In this document: positions 6,305 through 11,417 of the stretch, piece by piece
Position numbering within the stretch: the first letter of the stretch is position 1
Layout: each line of letters opens with the position of its first letter
Assembly: GCA_029243445.1 (NCBI GenBank)
Contig: JAQWSA010000073.1
Span: 1-11,417 of the forward strand
Length of the DNA stretch: 11,417 nt
From: Alphaproteobacteria bacterium
GTDB taxonomy: Bacteria > Pseudomonadota > Alphaproteobacteria > UBA6615
Direction of reading: 5' to 3'
Program-made: the position numbers and the translations under genes
Notes under the pieces: model-generated
What the model was told of the DNA's origin: nothing
The model's database searches: none
Seen by the model: the letters and a program-made list of their open reading frames with translations, nothing else

Positions 6305-7951
6305 TTAATTATTTGTTTTTTCTAATATTATTTTTGTAAGCATATCAGGAGAATCAATGTCTATTAGAACACCATTATCGGGCATCTCGACTTCGTAGAC
6401 TAGTTCTGAATTATTACTAATAAGTTGTTTAGCTCCTATATCGCCTTCTATTTCTTCCATTTCTGCAAAAAAGCGATTAGCCCAAAGAACTGGATTTCCC
6501 CTTTCGCCATTCCATGTTGGTGTACAAATAGCGCGTCCAGTGTCAGCCAAATATGCATCAATTAATAATTTAATATGTGTAGTATTTACTCTAGGCATAT
6601 CACCAAGAGAAATTATTACTGCATTGCAATCATCAGGAACATTTCTTATGCCCGTCCTTAGAGAAGTACTTAGGCCGTCAGCATAAGATGCGTTATGCAC
6701 AAATATCACATCAGATTTCTTTAATTCTTCTTTAATTCTTTCCGCTTCATGCCCTGTTACAACAATTATTGGTTCAGCACCGGATTTATGTAATGTTGCA
6801 ACTGCTCGGCTAATCATCGTTTTTCCATCTATCTTAGCTAATAGTTTATTTACTACCCCCATACGAGTAGATTGACCTGCAGCCATAACTATACCTGCTA
6901 TTTTAGGTTTGGTTGAATTGCTATGATCATTGCTTTTACGGGGTGCTGCTTCAGCTCGAGGAAGAGGTCTATTCGAACTTTCTTTCAAAAGACCGCCAGT
7001 TCCCATAGATCTGATAATTGTCGCATCTAATGGTAATTTTGCCAGTAACCTCTGAAGAATTAGATCATTACCACCTAGTTTTGGAGATCTCGCAGAACCC
7101 GGTAGCGCCAAAATGGGAATTTTATCTATATGGGCAATTAATAACAGATTTCCTGGGTCTACAGGCATCCCAAAGTGATCTATCGATCCACCGGCTGTTT
7201 CAATACCTTTAGGTATAACGTCCCGGCGATCAGTAGTAGCTGAGGCACCCATGATTAAAATTATTTCTGCTCCTATATTAATGATTTCTTGCAGATATTC
7301 AGCAATTGAATGGTGATTATGTTCACATTGTTTTTCTATTATTAACCGGCTACCAAGACTACCTAGCTTGGCGTCTAGTACAGCGGACGTTTTATCTAAA
7401 ATCTTAGTTTTTATTCCCGGAAGAGTAGTTTGTAACAAAGCAACTTTTCTAGCTTGTAGGGGCAAAACTTTTATTATGAAGTTATTCTCATTAGCTAGTG
7501 TTTGAACTGAATCTAAATCTTTCAGTGATACAGCAAATGGTATGATTTTTATTGTTGCTACAATCTGATTAAGAACTACTTTTTCATTCACATTAAGTGT
7601 AGCAATTGTTATTCCTTCGTTAACAGCATTAATAGCATTAATGTGCTCAGAATTAAAATTGACAAGTCCGTCAGCAGCGGCAAACAAATTAACTCTGCCG
7701 GTGTTAGCTATACTCAGACGAATATTTTCACCAGCCAAGATATTTCCTAGAATTTGGGCAGCATCATTTTCTCTAATATCTTCTTCTTCTAATTCGGCAA
7801 CAGTAATATCAACTATGCCAGAATTGGACATAGCGTTTATATCTTCTTCAGTGAGTATTTGTCCTTTACGGTAGCGAATACCGCCCAGGGTTTGGCTATG
7901 AGCTAAAGTTGCGCCGAGGGCACTATTAACTGCAACGGGTCCAAATTTCAT
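6305..7951 (-). CDS. Molybdopterin-binding (MoeA/MoCF-like) domain fused to MocA-like NTP transferase
   Basis: This is a 548-aa two-domain fusion. Residues about 1-340 contain a MoCF/MoeA-like molybdopterin-binding region. Its signs are GASATTDRRDVIP near 235-247, which corresponds to the family's GGxSxGxxD loop, and MPVDPGNLLLIAH followed by ILALPGSARSP near 262-290, which corresponds to the PG and LPGNP loops. A polar linker (about 322-350) leads to an NTP-transferase domain. That domain has the nucleotide loop AAGQSTRMG (357-365) with Lys369, SLGDMPRV (448-455, metal-binding Asp451), GERGNPVLW (482-490) and DIDSPDML near the end. AAG rather than AGG in the loop favours CTP over GTP, as in MocA. 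The product would be molybdopterin cytosine dinucleotide, used by xanthine-oxidase-family enzymes. The neighbouring XdhC and CoxD/E genes agree. I see no strong ribosome binding site before the ATG. Confidence 0.88.
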   Translation of the reverse strand: MKFGPVAVNSALGATLAHSQTLGGIRYRKGQILTEEDINAMSNSGIVDITVAELEEEDIRENDAAQILGNILAGENIRLSIANTGRVNLFAAADGLVNFNSEHINAINAVNEGITIATLNVNEKVVLNQIVATIKIIPFAVSLKDLDSVQTLANENNFIIKVLPLQARKVALLQTTLPGIKTKILDKTSAVLDAKLGSLGSRLIIEKQCEHNHHSIAEYLQEIINIGAEIILIMGASATTDRRDVIPKGIETAGGSIDHFGMPVDPGNLLLIAHIDKIPILALPGSARSPKLGGNDLILQRLLAKLPLDATIIRSMGTGGLLKESSNRPLPRAEAAPRKSNDHSNSTKPKIAGIVMAAGQSTRMGVVNKLLAKIDGKTMISRAVATLHKSGAEPIIVVTGHEAERIKEELKKSDVIFVHNASYADGLSTSLRTGIRNVPDDCNAVIISLGDMPRVNTTHIKLLIDAYLADTGRAICTPTWNGERGNPVLWANRFFAEMEEIEGDIGAKQLISNNSELVYEVEMPDNGVLIDIDSPDMLTKIILEKTNN

Positions 7952-8046
7952 ATTATTTGTGCCATTCCGATAAAGGGTAAAATGATTGTATAACTATTAA
8001 AACATAAACGTGTTATTTAAGATAAATAAAATTATAGGAGTTTAAT
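7952..8046. promoter_or_regulatory. Divergent intergenic region between the cofactor-fusion and YciI genes
   Basis: The two genes diverge here, so this 95-nt AT-rich gap must hold promoters for both unless one is transcribed from elsewhere. TATAAC at 7989-7994 resembles a -10 box for the plus strand, but no good -35 stands in front of it. I see no clear operator. Confidence 0.4.
8036..8040 (+). promoter_or_regulatory. Ribosome binding site of the tandem YciI gene
   Basis: AGGAG lies 6 nt before the ATG at 8047 and fixes the start. Confidence 0.7.
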
Positions 8047-8637
8047 ATGCATTGGATGATTAAATGTCGATCTAAATCAGGTACCGATGAATTACGGACG
8101 GCTACGATACCCTCTCATATTGCTCATTTAGATAAATTTAAGGCTTCAACCTGGTTTTCTGGTCCAATATTTACCGATGATGGTAATTCGGCTATTGGTA
8201 GCCTCAGGTTCATTGAATTCCCAGATCGTATTAAAGCTGAGGAGTATATAGGATCAGATCCATATACTACTGAAGGAATTTTTGAGACTATAATTGTAGA
8301 AAGATGGATTCCTTCTTTAAATCATCGTCAATTAACTTATACTCGTAAAGAGCAAACCCAACAATTCATATTATATTGCAATGATAACGAAGGTAGTTCG
8401 CCTATACGTAATTCATTACGAGAAAAACATCGTACATACTTAAATAGTTTATCTGAAAAAATTATTGCTCGTGGTCCGCTTACAAATGATACGGGTGATA
8501 AAATTATAGGAAGCGTATGTCTATTAGATGTATCTAATAGAAAAGAAGCAGAAGAATTATGGTCTAATGAGCCATATAATATGGCTGGTGTTTACAATGA
8601 AATAACAATTGAGAGGTGGATGTTTGGACATGTTTAA
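8047..8637 (+). CDS. Tandem YciI-domain protein
   Basis: This 196-aa protein is made of two YciI-like (ferredoxin-fold) units, about residues 2-88 and 106-193, each near the usual full length of a single-domain YciI. Parallel landmarks show the duplication. His24 (IPSHIAHL) matches His128 (REKHRTYL), FSGP matches ARGP, and AIGSLRFIEF matches IIGSVCLLDV. Likewise KAEEYIGSDPY matches EAEELWSNEPY, and FETIIVERW matches YNEITIERW. The conserved acidic residue of the family's DPY/DPF motif is Asp71 in the first unit but Glu175 in the second. It is the only plus-strand gene within the minus-strand cofactor cluster, and its stop is 4 nt from that of the XdhC gene. YciI proteins have no general assigned reaction. 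A role in molybdenum-enzyme metabolism would be a guess from location only. Confidence 0.87.
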   Translation: MHWMIKCRSKSGTDELRTATIPSHIAHLDKFKASTWFSGPIFTDDGNSAIGSLRFIEFPDRIKAEEYIGSDPYTTEGIFETIIVERWIPSLNHRQLTYTRKEQTQQFILYCNDNEGSSPIRNSLREKHRTYLNSLSEKIIARGPLTNDTGDKIIGSVCLLDVSNRKEAEELWSNEPYNMAGVYNEITIERWMFGHV

Positions 8638-8641
8638 ATAC

Positions 8642-9322
8642 CTATGTGGCATGCAGTGCTTTTGTAATTTCTGCCATAATAGAGATTGCAATTTCTGCAG
8701 GGCTTTTTGATCCAATATCTAGTCCAATGGGGCCATGTATGCGTGAAATTTGATGTTCATCAAATCCAGACTCTTTTAACCTTTCTATGCGTTTAGAGTG
8801 AGTTTTTTTGCTACCTAGAGAGCCAATATAAAAAGCATTTGTTCGAAGCGCCACTTCCAGAGCAGGGTCATCCAACTTGGGATCATGGGTTAATGTTACA
8901 ACTGCTGTTCTATTATCAACTCCTAGAGATATAAGAGCTTCGTCTGGCCAATCTTCGTTTAAATCTACGTTTGGAAATCTGGAGCCTGTAGCAAAGGCTC
9001 CTCGAGGGTCAACAATTATTACTGAAAATCCTGCAGTTTTACCTATCTCTACGAGAGGTTGGGCTATATGAACTGCACCTACTATTATTAAGCGTTTAGG
9101 AGGATTAAAAACTTGGATAAAAAAATCGCCACTTCGCCGACTGGAATCATCACTAATAGAGGTGCGTGCTAATTCAGTAATATCGTCAGTTATTTTTAAT
9201 AAACCGCTAACTCTATCTTCATAAACTATACCTTGGTTACCTGTCTTTAGTTCAGAAACTAACGCTATTGGCGTTTTATTTTCTAACGCTTTCAATATTA
9301 AATCTAGTATATTTTTATTCAT
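8642..9322 (-). CDS. XdhC family protein, Rossmann-domain part
   Basis: This 226-aa protein corresponds to the C-terminal half of XdhC/CoxF-type chaperones, which bind the molybdenum cofactor and help its sulfuration or delivery to xanthine-oxidase-family enzymes. The Rossmann domain starts near residue 76 with RLIIVGAVHIAQPL. It continues with VDPRGAFAT (104-112), THDPKLDDPAL (145-155), YIGSLGSKKT (165-174) and the closing GPIGLDIGSKSPAEIAISI (197-215). The first 75 residues look like a shrunken XdhC N-domain: ALVSELKTG resembles its opening, but the SxPRxxG and GGC motifs are absent. Those motifs sit in the separate 115-aa protein encoded 6 nt upstream, so the two probably work as a pair. 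The gene is the last of the coxD-coxE-xdhC run and ends against the YciI gene. Confidence 0.9.
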   Translation of the reverse strand: MNKNILDLILKALENKTPIALVSELKTGNQGIVYEDRVSGLLKITDDITELARTSISDDSSRRSGDFFIQVFNPPKRLIIVGAVHIAQPLVEIGKTAGFSVIIVDPRGAFATGSRFPNVDLNEDWPDEALISLGVDNRTAVVTLTHDPKLDDPALEVALRTNAFYIGSLGSKKTHSKRIERLKESGFDEHQISRIHGPIGLDIGSKSPAEIAISIMAEITKALHAT

Positions 9323-9328
9323 AGAAAT

Positions 9329-9676
9329 TTACTCAATTTGCTCTAAATAAACTTCAACTTTACCGCCACAAGCAAGTCCTACTTCCCAAGCCATTTCATC
9401 ACTAACACCGAATGAAAGGATTCTAGGTTTTTTATCATTCATTACTTCTTTTGCATTGTGAACTACGGCACCTTCTATACATCCACCCGACACTGAACCA
9501 ATCATATTTCCGTTCTCATCAATCGCTAGCTGGCTACCAACTGGACGAGGAGAAGAGCCCCAGGTATTAATCACGGTAGCTATGGCTACTTTTCTACCCT
9601 CATGTCGCCATTTAGACGCTTGTGTAAGAATATCATCGTGGCCTAATTTATTTCCATTCGTAACGGTGTCATTCAT
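9329..9676 (-). CDS. XdhC/CoxI family protein, N-terminal-domain-only
   Basis: This 115-aa protein contains only the XdhC_CoxI N-domain. The motif TWGSSPRPVGSQLAID is at residues 38-53, GSVSGGCIEGAVV at 60-72 with Cys66, and a final AWEVGLACGGKVEVYL at 96-111 with Cys103. These two cysteines and the glycine-rich loops are the conserved features of the domain in XdhC and CoxF proteins, which mature molybdenum hydroxylases. The start ATG overlaps the coxE stop as ATGA. GGAGA (9684-9688 on this strand's template) lies 7 nt upstream of it, inside coxE. The gene ends 6 nt before the Rossmann-part gene. There is no sign of a frameshift joining the two: both frames are clean, and the second has its own ATG and N-terminal extension. 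This is therefore a genuine split rather than a broken gene. Confidence 0.9.
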   Translation of the reverse strand: MNDTVTNGNKLGHDDILTQASKWRHEGRKVAIATVINTWGSSPRPVGSQLAIDENGNMIGSVSGGCIEGAVVHNAKEVMNDKKPRILSFGVSDEMAWEVGLACGGKVEVYLEQIE

Positions 9677-10971
9677 TCTGTTGTCTCCAATAAACGCTGT
9701 ATATTAGAACTATCAACGGATTCATTACTTAATGCTCTTGTGAGCTGGTCTAAACTCTCCAAGTTATGCACAGAACGAAAGTCATCTACATTCGGAAGGA
9801 GAGCACGTGCCCCGAGCGATTTAGGTTCGTATCTGTCATATCGTAACAGAGGATTAAGCCATATCAAGCGACGGCAAGATTTATGTAGCCTTATAACTTC
9901 GTCTTCTAATCCATCCGCTGCATCTCGATCTAAGCCATCGGTTATTAATAAAACTACAGCCCCCTGAGAGAGTGATCTTCTTGACCATTTTATATTAAAT
10001 TCACGCAAACTATTTCCGATTCGAGTACCACCAGACCAATCATCAACAGCACCGGTTACTCTATCCAAGGCATCATCAACGTCTTTGTAACGTAAGTATC
10101 GTGTCACATTTGTTAATCTAGTTCCAAATAAAAACGTATGCACTCTGTCTCTATCATTTGTAATGGCATGCATAAAATGAAGTATCATACGTGAATATCT
10201 ACTCATTGACCCAGAGATATCACAGAGAACTACAAGTGGAGGATGACGTCTTTTTCTTTTACGATAATTAAGAGAGATCGAAGATCCTCCAGAACGAAGA
10301 GATGACCGCAAGGTAGCCCGCATATCTATTCGATCTCCTGTAGAATCTTTTTTAAACCTTCTAGTTGGGACTTCCATTATAGGAAGTTTAAACTTTTTAA
10401 TTGCTCGTTTAGCTAAAGATAATTCTTCAGTTGACATTTTTTCAAAGTCCATTTCTTGTAGTAATTCTTTGGCTGACCATGTCATCACAGCATCAATCGT
10501 TAAATCTGGCTCGCTACCATCTTGCGAGCTATCTTGATCATTATCGGGTTTATCTCCTTTAAGTGCTTCTGCTAAACGTCTATTAATTTCTTCAGTATCA
10601 TTTTGTTGTTCATTATCTACAAGAGAGGGTAAAATTAAGGCATTCATTCTCTCTAAAAGTTTAGGGTTACGCCAAAAGATATGAAAAGCTTGATCAAATA
10701 CTTGACGTTGATCACGTCTATTTACAAAAACTGCATGGAGACTCCAATAGAAATCATCACGATTACCTAGTCCCGTTTCTTCTACTGCTTTGAATCCATC
10801 GAGTACTTTTCCTGGGCCGACAGGAATGCCGGCAGCACGTAAAACTCTGGCAAAATGCATTATATTGGCTGCAATTTTTCCACTTGCGCCATTCTTATCT
10901 TTGATGCTCTCCAGAGCTTGTTTGGCTGATAAGGCTTGTGAACTACCTTTGGGCATTGAGTTTTTTGACAT
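9673..10971 (-). CDS. coxE: CoxE-like VWA-domain protein
   Basis: This 432-aa cytoplasmic protein has the CoxE layout. A helical N-terminal region (about 30-120) includes PVGPGKVLDGFKAV and FYWSLHAVFVNRRDQ. An acidic low-complexity linker follows (about 140-157), then a basic stretch, YRKRKRRHPP (236-245), and a C-terminal von Willebrand A domain. The metal-ion-dependent adhesion site is complete: DISGSMS at 251-257, a Thr in GGTRIGN (T316) and Asp345 in LITDG. With the MoxR-type ATPase CoxD, CoxE acts in post-translational activation of the molybdenum-copper CO dehydrogenase in Oligotropha. Relatives serve other molybdenum hydroxylases. The gene starts 4 nt after the coxD stop with no strong ribosome binding site, suggesting coupling, and its TGA overlaps the next ATG. 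The symbol follows family and context; the target enzyme is not visible. Confidence 0.9.
   Translation of the reverse strand: MSKNSMPKGSSQALSAKQALESIKDKNGASGKIAANIMHFARVLRAAGIPVGPGKVLDGFKAVEETGLGNRDDFYWSLHAVFVNRRDQRQVFDQAFHIFWRNPKLLERMNALILPSLVDNEQQNDTEEINRRLAEALKGDKPDNDQDSSQDGSEPDLTIDAVMTWSAKELLQEMDFEKMSTEELSLAKRAIKKFKLPIMEVPTRRFKKDSTGDRIDMRATLRSSLRSGGSSISLNYRKRKRRHPPLVVLCDISGSMSRYSRMILHFMHAITNDRDRVHTFLFGTRLTNVTRYLRYKDVDDALDRVTGAVDDWSGGTRIGNSLREFNIKWSRRSLSQGAVVLLITDGLDRDAADGLEDEVIRLHKSCRRLIWLNPLLRYDRYEPKSLGARALLPNVDDFRSVHNLESLDQLTRALSNESVDSSNIQRLLETTE
9684..9688 (-). promoter_or_regulatory. Ribosome binding site of the XdhC N-domain gene
   Basis: GGAGA on the minus strand lies 7 nt before the ATG at 9676, within the coxE coding end. 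It supports this start and the 4-nt overlap. Confidence 0.55.
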
Positions 10972-10975
10972 TTTA

Positions 10976-11417
10976 TTAGTTTGTCGCGAGCTGTTTGGTA
11001 GCTACCTCATTTTTAATCTGATCGAGTATTAAGGCTGCTTCGCTTCCTCGAATTTGTGCAATATCATCCTGGTATTTCAATAGTACACCCAGAGTATCGT
11101 CTATAGAATCTGGTGTTAATTCAATTACATCTAATTGGTTAAGTGCTGATGCCCAATCTATTGTTTCAGCAATACCAGGTAATTTAAATAGATCCATTTC
11201 ACGTAATTTCTGTACAAATGTTACAACCTGATTGCTTAACCTTGTTTCCACTTCTGGTGCCTTTAGTCTTAGGATTTCCATTTCTCGAATAGCATCCGGG
11301 TAATCCACCCAGTAATAAAAGCATCGCCTTTTTAAAGCATCATGAATTTCTCTTGTTCGGTTTGATGTGATTACAACAATTGGGGGGTCTTGAGCCGCTA
11401 TAGTTCCTATCTCAGGA
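10976..11417 (-). CDS. coxD: CoxD-like MoxR-family AAA+ ATPase, C-terminal part (5' end outside window)
   Basis: The minus-strand frame is open to the right edge, so only the last 146 or so codons are present. The GTG at 11308 lies inside the gene and is not its start: upstream codons continue with recognisable family sequence. In the visible part, PPIVVITSNRTREIHDALKR contains the sensor-1 Asn region and conserved arginines. It is followed by RCFYYWVDYPD, close to the RCLYHWIDYP signature of this MoxR subgroup. Further on, LPGIAETIDWASAL is the sensor-2 region. Walker A and B lie outside the window. CoxD-type ATPases are thought to remodel apo-CO dehydrogenase so that its active site can be completed, working with a VWA partner, here CoxE 4 nt downstream. 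Family and pairing are clear; the substrate enzyme is inferred. Confidence 0.9.
   Translation of the reverse strand, partial: PEIGTIAAQDPPIVVITSNRTREIHDALKRRCFYYWVDYPDAIREMEILRLKAPEVETRLSNQVVTFVQKLREMDLFKLPGIAETIDWASALNQLDVIELTPDSIDDTLGVLLKYQDDIAQIRGSEAALILDQIKNEVATKQLATN

Noticed and set aside
6269..6328. 13-nt direct repeat TTTTTTCTAATAT (6269-6281 and 6316-6328)
   Set aside because: It is low-complexity AT-rich sequence, and the second copy is part of the fusion gene's last codons; no third copy or mobile-element structure accompanies it.
8642..9676. The two XdhC genes as one gene broken by a frameshift
   Set aside because: Both frames are clean to their ends, each has its own start, and the second has an extra N-terminal region that a simple break would not create.
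11306..11308. GTG as start of a 110-aa gene at the right edge
   Set aside because: The same frame continues upstream to the window end with typical CoxD/MoxR sequence, so this is an internal Val codon.

Overview
The window is a compact, AT-rich (GC roughly mid-thirties percent by eye) bacterial chromosomal segment using the standard code; TGA is used as a stop in the coxE-like gene. Gene content points to an alphaproteobacterium, probably an AT-rich marine lineage. The reasons are a Gld-type ABC cassette ending in a DUF4340 protein, and a coxD-coxE-XdhC maturation cluster with a molybdopterin-binding/NTP-transferase fusion. The taxonomic call is inference from family distribution and was not tested. 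I see no mobile element, CRISPR array, tRNA, rRNA or phage signature.

Left part (1-4487, plus strand): a four-gene operon. It holds the 3' part of an ABC ATPase (cut by the window edge), an ABC-2 permease, a GldG-like membrane-anchored protein and a DUF4340 protein. Junctions are an 8-nt overlap, a 2-nt gap and a 17-nt gap. Together they look like one envelope ABC system of the GldA/GldF/GldG type whose substrate is unknown.

Middle (4573-6200, plus strand): two singly transcribed-looking enzymes. One is an SDR-family protein that has lost most of the classical catalytic tetrad. The other is a GTT2-like glutathione S-transferase homologue starting at TTG. Short AT-rich gaps with weak hairpins flank them.

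Right part (6305-11417): genes for maturation of a molybdenum hydroxylase of the xanthine oxidase family. Read on the minus strand from the right edge, they are coxD-like MoxR ATPase (5' end outside), coxE-like VWA protein, a 115-aa XdhC N-domain protein, a 226-aa XdhC Rossmann-domain protein and, after an interruption, a 548-aa MoeA/MoCF-like plus MocA-like fusion. The interruption is a plus-strand gene for a tandem YciI-domain protein, which ends 4 nt from the XdhC gene and diverges from the fusion gene. The fusion would make the cytidylylated cofactor, the XdhC proteins would handle or sulfurate it, and the CoxD/CoxE pair would act on the apo-enzyme. The oxidase subunits are not in the window, so the target (CO dehydrogenase or another molybdenum hydroxylase) cannot be decided here.

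Most of the window is recognisable, ordinary chromosomal content. The points most worth a second look are the SDR without its YxxxK motif, the tandem YciI gene embedded in the maturation cluster, the split XdhC pair and the cofactor-synthesis fusion. I did not find convincing evidence of an entirely new system.
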